Virus record (IMG/VR): IMGVR_UViG_3300047362_001095
Location: 1-34,505 of that record
Strand: one strand, 5' to 3'
DNA length: 34,505 bases
Source: a virus
Position numbers and translations under genes: made by a program
Notes under the pieces: generated by a model
Database searches by the model: none
What the model saw: the letters and a program-made list of their open reading frames with translations, nothing else
Told to the model about the DNA's origin: nothing
Shown: piece by piece, positions 16,335 to 23,917 of the stretch
Layout of the letters: each line of letters begins with the position of its first letter
Position numbering within the stretch: the stretch's first letter is position 1

Positions 16335-17552
16335 ATGAAAACTAATAATTGTATATTGGCAGATCAGGGCTTGCATCTACACAACAGTGGAAGATGCAAC
16401 AGTTGTAGCGACAGTCAGTCATATTGGACTGATGACCAAAACAACCCAATGGATTTAACTACACATTCTTTAGAAGAAATATGGAACAGTAAGAGTAGAC
16501 AGGACTTTTTGGAAGATCTTCGTAACGGTATCGATCATCCAAACTGTGAAAAGTGTTGGCAAAAAGAGCGTGTTGGTATAAAAAGCAAAAGACAAATCAG
16601 CAATGAGCTGTGGCAGTTAAATGATAAACAAACACCTCAATATATTGACTTAAAATGGGGCAATGTGTGCAACTTAAAATGTCGACATTGCAATCCGTGG
16701 ACCAGTAGTAAATGGCTAAAAGATTGGTATGAGATTGAACGAAATGGTGTCCAGGACTATAAAGATTATCTTAATGAGTTTAGATCAACACAAAAAAGCT
16801 ATCACTCAGACAACAGAGATAATTTCCACACTACATTTAACCAATGGTTTGCTGATAGCAAACATATAATGCTGTATGGCGGCGAAGGAATGTATGTTAA
16901 AGATGTACAACGTATGTTTTCGCATGCGGTAGCAAATGGTAACAGCAAAGATATTGATGTTTATATCAATACCAATGGCACAATCTACAGTGAAGAATGG
17001 ATTGAGTTGTTGAGTAATTTTCGCAGTGTACGAATGGCATTTAGTATTGACGGAACACACGATAGTTTTGATTACATACGATCCGGTGCTAACTGGAATC
17101 AAGTAGTTGAGAATTATAAAAAGTATTCGTTAATTGACAACATACAAACACAAATTGTCACAACAGTGTTTACTTTAAATGTATACGATATTGTAGATAT
17201 ATTGCGCACATTGTATGATACATTAGATACTGTACCTGCTGTAAACTTTGTATATGGTCCATTGTGGTGGGATATAAGAATACTACCCGATGATATTAAG
17301 AAAAAGATACATGACTATCACAGCACCTTACTAAATAAGTCTATACACGAATTGCCAACTGGCATATTTGAAAATATCAAGCTTGAAGTTAAAAAAGTAC
17401 ACGACTTTTTGTTTGATAATATAGACGATAGCGACAAAAAATTTAACACAATGAAACAATGGATCAATGGTGTTGATTTGCAAAGACAGGAAAAATTTGA
17501 TAAAGTTTTTCCTGATTATAACAAAATACTAAAGGTATACAATGACAATTGA
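16335..17552 (+). CDS. N-terminal-twitch radical SAM protein (1 of 3)
   Basis: A 405-residue iron-sulfur enzyme. The radical SAM motif is CNLKCRHC (C112, C116, C119) with YGGEG near residue 180 and INTNGT downstream. Before it lies a Cys-containing region (C6, C21, C24, C71, C74 with HNSGRCNSCS and CEKC) that resembles the auxiliary-cluster twitch fold, here placed N-terminally rather than C-terminally. The substrate is unknown; SPASM/twitch enzymes often modify peptides. The start lacks a clear Shine-Dalgarno and lies about 20 bases after a late promoter start. It overlaps the next gene by 11 bases. Confidence 0.88.
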   Translation: MKTNNCILADQGLHLHNSGRCNSCSDSQSYWTDDQNNPMDLTTHSLEEIWNSKSRQDFLEDLRNGIDHPNCEKCWQKERVGIKSKRQISNELWQLNDKQTPQYIDLKWGNVCNLKCRHCNPWTSSKWLKDWYEIERNGVQDYKDYLNEFRSTQKSYHSDNRDNFHTTFNQWFADSKHIMLYGGEGMYVKDVQRMFSHAVANGNSKDIDVYINTNGTIYSEEWIELLSNFRSVRMAFSIDGTHDSFDYIRSGANWNQVVENYKKYSLIDNIQTQIVTTVFTLNVYDIVDILRTLYDTLDTVPAVNFVYGPLWWDIRILPDDIKKKIHDYHSTLLNKSIHELPTGIFENIKLEVKKVHDFLFDNIDDSDKKFNTMKQWINGVDLQRQEKFDKVFPDYNKILKVYNDN

Positions 17553-18831
17553 ACAAAAACCATTTCCAATAAAAACCGAAACAGCCTGTCAGCTAAAATG
17601 GAGCCACAGTACGGTCTTTTTGACTCAAAATCAAAGCAGTAGTTGTCACCGTGTCCAAGGAACAACTATTGGCGAAGACTTTGACTTTCACAATACACCT
17701 GCTAAACTTCTTGATAGAGAAAAAATGCTTCAAGGTGAGTGGCCTGGCAGAGGTTGCGAGCATTGCAAGGAAATTGAAGATGCTGGTGGACAAAGCGACA
17801 GAATGTTGCACTTAAACTTTCCTGGATTAGGAGCTCCTCCGGAAGTTGCAGCTGGGGACTTAACAGCAACAAATGTTACACCACGTTGGTTAGAAATTTA
17901 TTTTAGTAATTTATGTAATTTGAGTTGCTTGTATTGTGGGGAACATTTTAGTAGTAGTTGGCAGAGCGAAAACAAAAAGTTTGGTCATATTACTACAGCA
18001 ATGGAGATGGGTGAACCTCCAGAAATGGACTACGCTAAAAATGTAGAAACCGGAAGCGAAAAGTTGTTCAAATGGCTAGATAAAAACGTTCATCATTTGT
18101 ACAATTTGATGATTCTTGGCGGAGAACCTTTTACACAGCCTCAATCAGATCAACTATTAGATTTTCTTGGAACTAGGCACAATCCAAATCTTACATTGAC
18201 ATTTTTTAGTAATTTAAGTATTGACCACGAGCGTATGAAAAAACGATTCAAAAAAATGCAGGATCTTAAAGACAACGGTCACTTGGCTGAGATTCATATT
18301 ATTGCCAGTCTCGACGGCTGGGGTCCTGAAATCGAATATGTACGCTCCGGGCTAGATTTATCGCTATTTGAAAAAAATATGAACCATCTTGTGTATGAAA
18401 CAGATGTTCGTCTCGGAATAAACGCAGCCTGGATGAGCTTGTCAACATCTACTATGCCTGAGTTGATTAGAAAAATCAACAACTGGAGTACCAACCAGCG
18501 CCCGATATTTTTTAGCTTAATGCAAGCAGCCGGAAACAAATATGTGCATCCAGATATCTTTGGACCTAAGGTTTTAGATTGGGGATATAGAGAAGCAGTA
18601 GAAATGTTCGAAACACAAGGCAACAATGTTAAAGAAGGTTATAAGACTTACCTCGAGGGCATTATGAAGAAAATCGAAAATTCTCAGCCAGACATAGAAG
18701 CACAAAAGGCATTGCACAAATATTTAACTATATTAGATGAACGTCGCGGAACCAACTATAAAACTCTTTTTCCAGATATCTACGAAGAAATTAAAAAATC
18801 TTTACAATTAAACAGTGAGCCCAATGAATGA
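17542..18831 (+). CDS. N-terminal-twitch radical SAM protein (2 of 3)
   Basis: A 429-residue paralogue of the upstream gene. N-terminal cysteines C16, C35, C72 and C75 (GCEHC) precede CNLSCLYC (C125, C129, C132), then ILGGEPF (the GGEP SAM-binding motif) and ASLDGWG. The C-terminal 60 residues are helical and charged, ending EPNE. The start is inside the previous gene and the end overlaps the third radical SAM gene by 8 bases, so the three are co-translated. Substrate unknown. Confidence 0.9.
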   Translation: MTIEQKPFPIKTETACQLKWSHSTVFLTQNQSSSCHRVQGTTIGEDFDFHNTPAKLLDREKMLQGEWPGRGCEHCKEIEDAGGQSDRMLHLNFPGLGAPPEVAAGDLTATNVTPRWLEIYFSNLCNLSCLYCGEHFSSSWQSENKKFGHITTAMEMGEPPEMDYAKNVETGSEKLFKWLDKNVHHLYNLMILGGEPFTQPQSDQLLDFLGTRHNPNLTLTFFSNLSIDHERMKKRFKKMQDLKDNGHLAEIHIIASLDGWGPEIEYVRSGLDLSLFEKNMNHLVYETDVRLGINAAWMSLSTSTMPELIRKINNWSTNQRPIFFSLMQAAGNKYVHPDIFGPKVLDWGYREAVEMFETQGNNVKEGYKTYLEGIMKKIENSQPDIEAQKALHKYLTILDERRGTNYKTLFPDIYEEIKKSLQLNSEPNE

Positions 18832-19855
18832 TCTTCGTTCCCATATACCTGACGATAAAAAGTGGCTTGCTGAAAACTTAATTGTAGACTTTGGTAAGCC
18901 CAAAAGCCTCAACTTGTTTTGCAAAGATCCGTTTGACGGATGTAGCATTGATCGTTTTGGTAGTGTATTTGTTTGCACGTGCGATGGAAAATTGCCTGTC
19001 AGTGTTGGCCATATTATGGACTTTGAATCACTAGAACAGATATGGACAAATGATATTGCCCAACAACTACAGCAAACCATACTAGAGCAAAAGTTTACCT
19101 ACTGTGATGTAAACAATTGTGGTATACTTCATAGCAATACTGCGGATGCAGACAGTTACTTTAAAAGTCACAGAAGAAAAGAAATATTCTTAAACATTGA
19201 CGAAAGTTGTAACCTACAATGTCCTAGTTGTAGAGACACAATGATTTATATCAAAAATGGTCAGCAATACACAGATAAAATAAAATGGGTCAATCACTTT
19301 CACGATCTGCTTAAACAATATGACGGCGCACTAGACTTGTATACCAGCGGAAATGGCGATCCATTTGCTAGTGAAATATACCAAGAGTTTTTGCTTACTT
19401 GCAAATTAAAAAGTAGTCAAAAGTTTAATTTTCTTACAAACGGATTACTGCTTAGACAACGCTTTAGTGAAAATCCTTATTTGGTTAAAAACACCAGTCT
19501 CATAATGATAAGTATCGATGCCGGGAGTAAAGAAGTATACGAAGATGTACGCCGCCCTGGTAAATGGGAAAAGTTAGTGGATAACTTGGACTGCTTACAC
19601 ACACTGTCAAAACAAGGTATTTCTGCGCAGTTGAATTTTGTAATACAACGTGCCAATTATCAAGACATACCGAATTTTATTGAATTAGCGAAAAAATATG
19701 AATTCAGAACACACTACGCTTTGCTAGAAGATTGGCGCACGTTCGACGGAGGATTCTATAAAGAAAACGCTGTACATGAAGAAAGTCACCCTGATCACCA
19801 AAGCTGGTTAAGAATTTACAATATGTTTGAAGATAAGATCAACTTAGCCAGATAA
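18824..19855 (+). CDS. N-terminal-twitch radical SAM protein (3 of 3)
   Basis: A 343-residue protein with an especially clear N-terminal auxiliary-cluster region: LFCKDPF (C33), C40, GSVFVCTC (C51, C53), C94 and C99. The radical SAM motif CNLQCPSC follows (C129, C133, C136), with TSGNGDPF in place of GGEP and LTNGLL after it. The ATG at 18824 is chosen over an upstream in-frame GTG because it overlaps the previous stop closely. Divergent from its two neighbours, so the three probably do different steps or act on different substrates. Confidence 0.88.
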   Translation: MNDLRSHIPDDKKWLAENLIVDFGKPKSLNLFCKDPFDGCSIDRFGSVFVCTCDGKLPVSVGHIMDFESLEQIWTNDIAQQLQQTILEQKFTYCDVNNCGILHSNTADADSYFKSHRRKEIFLNIDESCNLQCPSCRDTMIYIKNGQQYTDKIKWVNHFHDLLKQYDGALDLYTSGNGDPFASEIYQEFLLTCKLKSSQKFNFLTNGLLLRQRFSENPYLVKNTSLIMISIDAGSKEVYEDVRRPGKWEKLVDNLDCLHTLSKQGISAQLNFVIQRANYQDIPNFIELAKKYEFRTHYALLEDWRTFDGGFYKENAVHEESHPDHQSWLRIYNMFEDKINLAR

Positions 19856-19869
19856 CAAAAGGAAAAGAT

Positions 19870-20148
19870 ATGTGGGAAACAATATCAAGAATGTCTACTG
19901 ATACACTGTGGATTTATACAGCAATCGCAGGAAGTATATTCGGTGCGTTATTCGTTTACTGGATAAAAGATACATACATTGCTTTTTGGGCAATAAACAA
20001 ATGGCAATCAACATTAGACTTTTTAGTCAATCGTTGGGGCTGGACTTGGTTCAAGCATAATCCAGATGCATGGAAGGCAGCTAATCCAAAACTTACAAAG
20101 AAAATTGAAGAACTAGAATCACGTATATCAAATCTCGAAGGAAAATAA
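19870..20148 (+). CDS. Small Trp-rich membrane protein with coiled-coil tail
   Basis: A 92-residue protein: one membrane helix at about 14-33 (LWIYTAIAGSIFGALFVYWI), a Trp-rich amphipathic middle (AFWAINKWQ, RWGWTWFKHNPDAW) and a coiled coil at the end (LTKKIEELESRISNLEGK). AAAGGAAAAG precedes the ATG. It lies directly after the radical SAM trio and before the transporter, so it could anchor or couple them, but no homologue is recognised. Confidence 0.7.
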   Translation: MWETISRMSTDTLWIYTAIAGSIFGALFVYWIKDTYIAFWAINKWQSTLDFLVNRWGWTWFKHNPDAWKAANPKLTKKIEELESRISNLEGK

Positions 20149-20150
20149 TA

Positions 20151-20270
20151 ATGGATATGGAACATTATTGCAGAGTACTAAAAGAACACGAAGCACGTAG
20201 AGCCAGCACAAATGAACGAAATATGTACTGGGCACGTTATCAAAAAGAAAGCAAGGAAAACAATGTTTAA
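20151..20270 (+). CDS. Small 39-residue charged ORF between radical SAM and SbmA genes
   Basis: ATG two bases after the preceding stop, with AAGGAAAA upstream. The peptide starts MDMEHYCRVLKEHEARRAS, has a single Cys, is strongly charged and helical, and ends KESKENNV. Its stop overlaps the start of the transporter gene (ATGTTTAA). As a short peptide-coding gene between modifying enzymes and a peptide transporter it is a candidate substrate, though it lacks a recognisable leader/core division. Confidence 0.55.
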   Translation: MDMEHYCRVLKEHEARRASTNERNMYWARYQKESKENNV

Positions 20271-21237
20271 TTTTTTCAAAGTACGCAAGTGGCTATTATG
20301 GAGCTGGTTGGGTACAATTATTATTTTAAGTTCTCTTTGGGTACAGGTTGAAATTGATGTTAAAATCAACGAATGGTTTGGTCAATTTTACAACATGATC
20401 CAAGCAGCACTGGCAGAACCAAATGCTATTACAATAGGTGAATACTGGGCAAGTCTTGGTAGTTTTATTTCGCTAGCTGCCCTTTACGTTGCCATTGCTG
20501 TGGTAGTGAGTTATTTTACATCGCACTATCTGTTCCGTTGGAGAGCAAGTATGGTTGAATGGTATCACAGTGTGTACGATAAAGCTCGTACAATTGAAGG
20601 AGCCGCACAGCGTGTACAGGAAGATACTATTAAGTTTAGTCGCATTATGGAGGGGTTGGGCACAAGTTTTATTGAATCGATTATGGTTTTAGTACAGTTT
20701 GTTCCTATACTACTAGGACTAAGTGTTGGTATTCCAATCTTCTTCTTTGGTGATTGGCAGTATGGATTAGTAACAGGTGCTCTTATATGGAGTATCGGCG
20801 GTACAATCTTTTTAATAATGTTAGGTTGGTTATTGCGTCTAGTCGGAGTAGAATATGATCTACAAAAGAAAGAAGCAGCATATCGTAAGATACTTGTTAT
20901 TGCTGAGGACGATGAAAACATAAGACCAAAAACAATTAATGAATTGTTTAACGATGTACGTGGTATTCACTTTAAAAGTTATTTACGCTACTTGTATTTT
21001 AACATAGGGCGTGTTGCGTATCTACAAGCAAACGTATTAAGTGCGTATGTATTCCTAGCACCGGCTATTGTAGCAGGAGCAGTAACACTTGGCGTTATGC
21101 AACAGATTATTCGTGCGTTTGGGCGTGTCGAAGGATCAATGCAGTATTTGTTCAAAGCATGGCCTACACTGATTGAATTGATGAGTGTGTACAAGCGTCT
21201 AAGAGAATTTGAGCGCCAAATTAAAGAGCTTGATTAA
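20263..21237 (+). CDS. SbmA/BacA-family peptide transporter, N-terminally short
   Basis: Inner-membrane importer of peptides (microcins, bleomycin, host defence peptides) in bacteria, driven by the proton gradient. The 324 residues carry family hallmarks: YLFRWRASMVEWY, IEGAAQRVQEDT, EAAYRKILVIAEDD, YFNIGRVAYLQ and LIELMSVYKRLREFE. E. coli SbmA is 406 residues; here about 80 N-terminal residues including the first membrane helix are missing. The ATG at 20263 is preferred because AAGGAAAA precedes it and the peptide upstream of it is unlike the family. It follows the radical SAM trio. Identity is firm; direction and substrate in infected cells are unknown. Confidence 0.92.
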   Translation: MFNFFKVRKWLLWSWLGTIIILSSLWVQVEIDVKINEWFGQFYNMIQAALAEPNAITIGEYWASLGSFISLAALYVAIAVVVSYFTSHYLFRWRASMVEWYHSVYDKARTIEGAAQRVQEDTIKFSRIMEGLGTSFIESIMVLVQFVPILLGLSVGIPIFFFGDWQYGLVTGALIWSIGGTIFLIMLGWLLRLVGVEYDLQKKEAAYRKILVIAEDDENIRPKTINELFNDVRGIHFKSYLRYLYFNIGRVAYLQANVLSAYVFLAPAIVAGAVTLGVMQQIIRAFGRVEGSMQYLFKAWPTLIELMSVYKRLREFERQIKELD

Positions 21238-21302
21238 ACTAATGTTAGCGTCCACATTGTAACAGCTTTGTAAATAATAGTATCAACTTATGAGGACATA
21301 CA

Positions 21303-21518
21303 ATGTCAGACGCTGAACTCAAGTTCGCAAATGAACTGCATTACGCAGTCAAGGGTCATCTCATCAATCCTAATTATAGTGATGAGGAAATCAGAAAAAT
21401 AAAAGACAGTTATCTAAAACGCTTGTGGGGAAACCATGAGCGTTTAGTTAATTGTAGCGACGACTTTGAAAAGGCATGGACGCAGTGCATAGCCAAAAAA
21501 ACTCTTGACAATGCCTAA
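21303..21518 (+). CDS. Small helical protein (71 residues), unknown
   Basis: Soluble, charged, helical protein with one clear ribosome binding site (GAGGA) before the ATG. It has two Cys and no recognisable motif. The end of the gene overlaps the -35 region of the tmRNA promoter (TTGACA at 21505). A weak late-type element GTAAATAA lies at 21270-21277. Confidence 0.7.
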   Translation: MSDAELKFANELHYAVKGHLINPNYSDEEIRKIKDSYLKRLWGNHERLVNCSDDFEKAWTQCIAKKTLDNA

Positions 21519-21536
21519 AAAGTAGTGTTATAAATA
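21505..21536 (+). promoter_or_regulatory. tmRNA promoter: TTGACA and TATAAATA combined
   Basis: TTGACA (21505-21510), an 18-base spacer, and TATAAATA (21529-21536). The latter is both a host-type -10 (TATAAA) and an exact T4 late element. Start predicted near 21542. Confidence 0.7.
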
Positions 21537-21541
21537 TACTG

Positions 21542-21815
21542 TAACGTTGAAGCAATTCAAACGCTATACTGGACCCGGGGGCGGTACCCGGCGACTCCAC
21601 CATAAACACATTTACCGAGTGTGCTTATGATGGGGTCGAAATAGGATCGACAGGTAGTTAATAGAGTTAGTGGAGTTACCGGGATGTAAGCGCCGTTACC
21701 GCGAACGAACTTTATAATTGCAAATGACAATTATGCGCCAGAGATGGCATTAGCAGCCTAAGGGTATGTGGGGGAGGGTACTGCCTAGCAACAGAAGTGC
21801 CACCGCTACAATATA
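21542..21815 (+). ncRNA. ssrA: Circularly permuted (two-piece) tmRNA
   Basis: Rescues stalled ribosomes by trans-translation. The 3' (acceptor) half comes first: T-stem CCGGG/CCCGG (21575-21579/21587-21591) with a 7-base loop GGCGGTA, then acceptor strand CGACTCC and encoded ACCA (21592-21602). After a 29-base spacer the coding half starts GGGGTCG (21632-21638), which pairs with CGACTCC over seven positions (one G-U). The tag ORF at 21720-21761 reads ANDNYAPEMALAA then TAA, a proper ssrA-type tag. GC-rich pseudoknot-like sequence follows to about 21815. This permuted order is typical of alphaproteobacteria (also some cyanobacteria and betaproteobacteria). Outer ends are approximate. Confidence 0.93.
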
Positions 21816-21831
21816 ACGCATCCAATACCAC

Positions 21832-21860
21832 TTGACTTTTAGGTTATTTTGTGTTATATA
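21832..21860 (+). promoter_or_regulatory. Host-type promoter with extended -10
   Basis: TTGACT (21832-21837), 17-base spacer ending TGT, TATATA (21855-21860). Drives the small genes from 21891. Confidence 0.7.
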
Positions 21861-21890
21861 TACTATATAAATCACACATAGGAGACACAC

Positions 21891-22244
21891 ATGACAAAGC
21901 CAATTGGCTGGGAAACCACTATTACTGAATTAGTAAACATTCCGCGAGATATGTGGAATAGTATTATGACAGTTGAAAATTCACCACTAAAAAACTTAGA
22001 CCCAATGGTAGGACACATGATCTTCCAATGCTTGTTCTTTGTTTGGAGTGGACTGTTTGCTGTAATGGTAGGCAGCTATTATATCTTCGGTATTAGTGCG
22101 TTATTTCATATGGCACTAGTAAGTGGAATTACAATTACATTAGTAACATTTCGTACCGCAGAAAAAAATCCAGAGTCGCTTAACAAACTACTAAAGTCTG
22201 GTCGCAAATACACTGGTCGTGGCGCCGGAGGCGAACATGAGTAA
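21891..22244 (+). CDS. Two-helix membrane protein (117 residues), unknown
   Basis: Two hydrophobic segments (about 45-68, MIFQCLFFVWSGLFAVMVGSYY, and 70-92) flanked by soluble ends; the C-terminus is basic and Gly-rich (GRKYTGRGAGGEHE). A host-type promoter and AGGAG site precede it. It overlaps the next membrane protein by 8 bases, so the two may form a complex. Early position and membrane location would suit host-envelope modification, but no family is recognised. Confidence 0.75.
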   Translation: MTKPIGWETTITELVNIPRDMWNSIMTVENSPLKNLDPMVGHMIFQCLFFVWSGLFAVMVGSYYIFGISALFHMALVSGITITLVTFRTAEKNPESLNKLLKSGRKYTGRGAGGEHE

Positions 22245-22401
22245 TCCAAACTTTAACGGGTTAGTATGGGCGTTTTTAGCAGTCATTTTAACTTTAACTG
22301 TATTGCCAATTGGTATTACTATACTTACACTGGGTGTAGATGATTATGCTAGCAATTGTAAGCAAGCAATTCATATGCCTTGCTTTGGGTTAGTTGATTA
22401 G
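22237..22401 (+). CDS. Single-helix membrane protein (54 residues)
   Basis: Starts within the preceding gene (MSNPNFNGLVW) and has one membrane helix (FLAVILTLTVLPIGITILTL), then a short tail with two Cys (SNCKQ, MPCFG). The ATG at 22237 is chosen over an upstream in-frame start. The next ATG follows the stop immediately (TAGATG). Probably acts with the upstream membrane protein. Confidence 0.7.
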   Translation: MSNPNFNGLVWAFLAVILTLTVLPIGITILTLGVDDYASNCKQAIHMPCFGLVD

Positions 22402-22593
22402 ATGGATTATACAATTCTAAATAAACAAACAGGCGAAACATTCACAATGAAGTTTTCCAACAAGTCGCAGTTGATAACATGGCTAGCCGAAACAGGATGG
22501 GAATGCCTAGGCAGAACTACGAGCTATTTGCCAACTAGGCATGTACGAATGCAACCCGAACAACAAGAAGAATTTGCTGGCTGGGGCAGTTAA
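22402..22593 (+). CDS. Small soluble protein (63 residues), unknown
   Basis: Begins MDYTILNKQTGETFTMKF directly after the preceding stop. Trp-containing mixed alpha/beta composition, no membrane segment and no recognised motif. Belongs to the operon from 21891. Confidence 0.7.
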   Translation: MDYTILNKQTGETFTMKFSNKSQLITWLAETGWECLGRTTSYLPTRHVRMQPEQQEEFAGWGS

Positions 22594-22629
22594 CTCACCA
22601 GCATAAAATTTAAACATAAAGGATAAGAA

Positions 22630-23049
22630 ATGATTAAACTAATGACAGCACTAGGTCTTATTCTCGCCCTTGTCACACCGGCACTCGCAGAGGATTTGAC
22701 AATTGAAATGCTCAATAAACGTGAGGACGGTGCCAAGATGGTATACTCACAAGAAGTTGCCACTATCGAAGTTGGCGACACAATTACTTGGGTACCAACA
22801 TCAAAAGGTCACAATGTAGAATTTATTGCTGGTCCCGATGGTTGGGACGCACCACGTAAATCCAAACTCAACAAAGAAGTTTCAATTACATTTAATATGC
22901 CGGGTATCTATGTATACCAATGTTCACCTCACAAGTCAATGGGTATGATTGGCATTGTAGCAGTTGGTGACGGAGATAACGATGTATCTAAAGCCAAAGT
23001 AAGAGGCAAGTCAAAGAAAAAACTTAAAAAATTACTTGCTGAACTATAA
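22630..23049 (+). CDS. Pseudoazurin-type blue copper protein (exported)
   Basis: Periplasmic electron carrier. A 20-residue signal peptide ends ALA before EDLTIEML. The mature protein matches pseudoazurin: KREDGAKMVYSQE, then GDTITWVPTSKGHNVEFI with copper ligand H61, and YQCSPHKSMGM with C98, H101 and M106 in the family spacing. A Lys-rich tail follows. In alphaproteobacteria pseudoazurin donates electrons to nitrite or nitrous oxide reductases and can feed other oxidases. AAAGGATAAG precedes the ATG. All four ligands are intact, so it should bind copper. It is an auxiliary metabolic gene candidate. Confidence 0.92.
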   Translation: MIKLMTALGLILALVTPALAEDLTIEMLNKREDGAKMVYSQEVATIEVGDTITWVPTSKGHNVEFIAGPDGWDAPRKSKLNKEVSITFNMPGIYVYQCSPHKSMGMIGIVAVGDGDNDVSKAKVRGKSKKKLKKLLAEL

Positions 23050-23130
23050 GATATGTCTGGAAACTTTGTAAACAAAATTCCAGAGTTTTGTATGACATAA
23101 CTCAACTGAATGTATACAAGGAAATAGAAC

Positions 23131-23340
23131 TTGAGCGGACAAAGACGCTTTTTAAAAATGTGGGCAAGAACAGTTGGAATGCCAATTGGACTTAGTGATG
23201 ATGACAAACCAGAGTTCTTGCCCATTCGACAAAAAGATGTAAGACGAGCGCTAGCGTTTAGAACGTTTTGGATCGTACTACACATATTAACCTGTTGTGC
23301 TATTATAGCAGGCAACGGCAGAACATTAGGATTTTGGTGA
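23131..23340 (+). CDS. Small membrane protein (69 residues), TTG start
   Basis: Basic N-terminal region (SGQRRFLKMWARTVG) and one hydrophobic helix near the end (FWIVLHILTCCAIIAG). TTG at 23131 with AAGGAAAT upstream is favoured; an ATG at 23158 is the alternative. The next ATG lies two bases after the stop, so it is co-transcribed. Unknown role. Confidence 0.6.
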   Translation: MSGQRRFLKMWARTVGMPIGLSDDDKPEFLPIRQKDVRRALAFRTFWIVLHILTCCAIIAGNGRTLGFW

Positions 23341-23341
23341 T

Positions 23342-23557
23342 ATGAAACCTAACAAACAGTTTGAACTATCAATTCGTGACGTCGAAGTTATTGAATCAGC
23401 ACTAAGAGCAAAAGCAGGGCGCAGAGGTTTAGCTATTGCACAAGGTGATGTATCAGCACAACTGCATAAGGAAATGATTGAGATACAAGAACTTTTAGGT
23501 AGAATACACAATCAAAAGAATTGGTTCAAGCCCGACGGCTTTGTACCGGGAGGATAA
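23342..23557 (+). CDS. Small helical protein (71 residues), unknown
   Basis: Helical protein with pattern SIRDVEVIESALRAKAGRR and a second helix IEIQELLGRIHNQK, ending DGFVPGG. This hairpin style is common in small conserved proteins of marine phages. No enzymatic motif. The GGGAGG inside its last codons serves the next gene. Confidence 0.75.
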   Translation: MKPNKQFELSIRDVEVIESALRAKAGRRGLAIAQGDVSAQLHKEMIEIQELLGRIHNQKNWFKPDGFVPGG

Positions 23558-23560
23558 CAC

Positions 23561-23767
23561 ATGTCAATGAATCACGATAAGAAACCCGTAGACGAAGAAC
23601 TTGAGCGTATGAAGGCTGAGTTTCTTGCTAAAGGTGGAGAGATTACCAAAGGTAAAACTAAAGCAATGCCTAGCGAACTGGGTATTAGTAACAACCAGTG
23701 GAACAACAAACTGACCAAAGCTGAAAAAGATGCCAAAAAATCTCCTATTGCAGATGATGAACAGTGA
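23561..23767 (+). CDS. Small protein with GGEIT motif (68 residues)
   Basis: Starts MSMNHDKKPVDEELERMKAE, then EFLAKGGEITKGKTKAMP and a helical tail with SNNQWNNKL. The E-F/Y-x3-GG-x-(I/V)-T motif is shared with the gene at 24429, and similar short segments recur in marine phage proteins. Strong GGGAGG site. Charged and soluble; role unknown. Confidence 0.75.
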   Translation: MSMNHDKKPVDEELERMKAEFLAKGGEITKGKTKAMPSELGISNNQWNNKLTKAEKDAKKSPIADDEQ

Positions 23768-23913
23768 ACTGGATTGAAATAGATAAAATACTCTACGGCA
23801 TTATAGCACGACATGATGCCGTAGAGGATATGCTTAAAGAAGCTAAGATACAATTCAAGTGGAATGATAGGCAAGCAGAAACAGCGTTATTGCCGTTACT
23901 TACACGCAAATAG
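23764..23913 (+). CDS. 49-residue protein, GTG start
   Basis: Starts by a GTGA overlap with the upstream stop. The peptide (MNWIEIDKILYGIIARHDAV...) is helical with a hydrophobic stretch and basic end LLPLLTRK. Tight coupling and good composition support a real gene. Unknown function. A promoter begins directly after its stop. Confidence 0.6.
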   Translation: MNWIEIDKILYGIIARHDAVEDMLKEAKIQFKWNDRQAETALLPLLTRK

Positions 23914-23917
23914 ACTA

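Noticed and set aside
22630-23049. Reading the window as bacterial chromosome because of pseudoazurin, metK, nrd and SbmA
   Set aside because: Helicase, tail spike, endolysin, late promoter motifs and dense small overlapping genes are phage features; the metabolic genes are better read as phage cargo.
23053-23100. 15-codon ORF after the pseudoazurin gene
   Set aside because: No ribosome binding site, no overlap with neighbours; likely chance.
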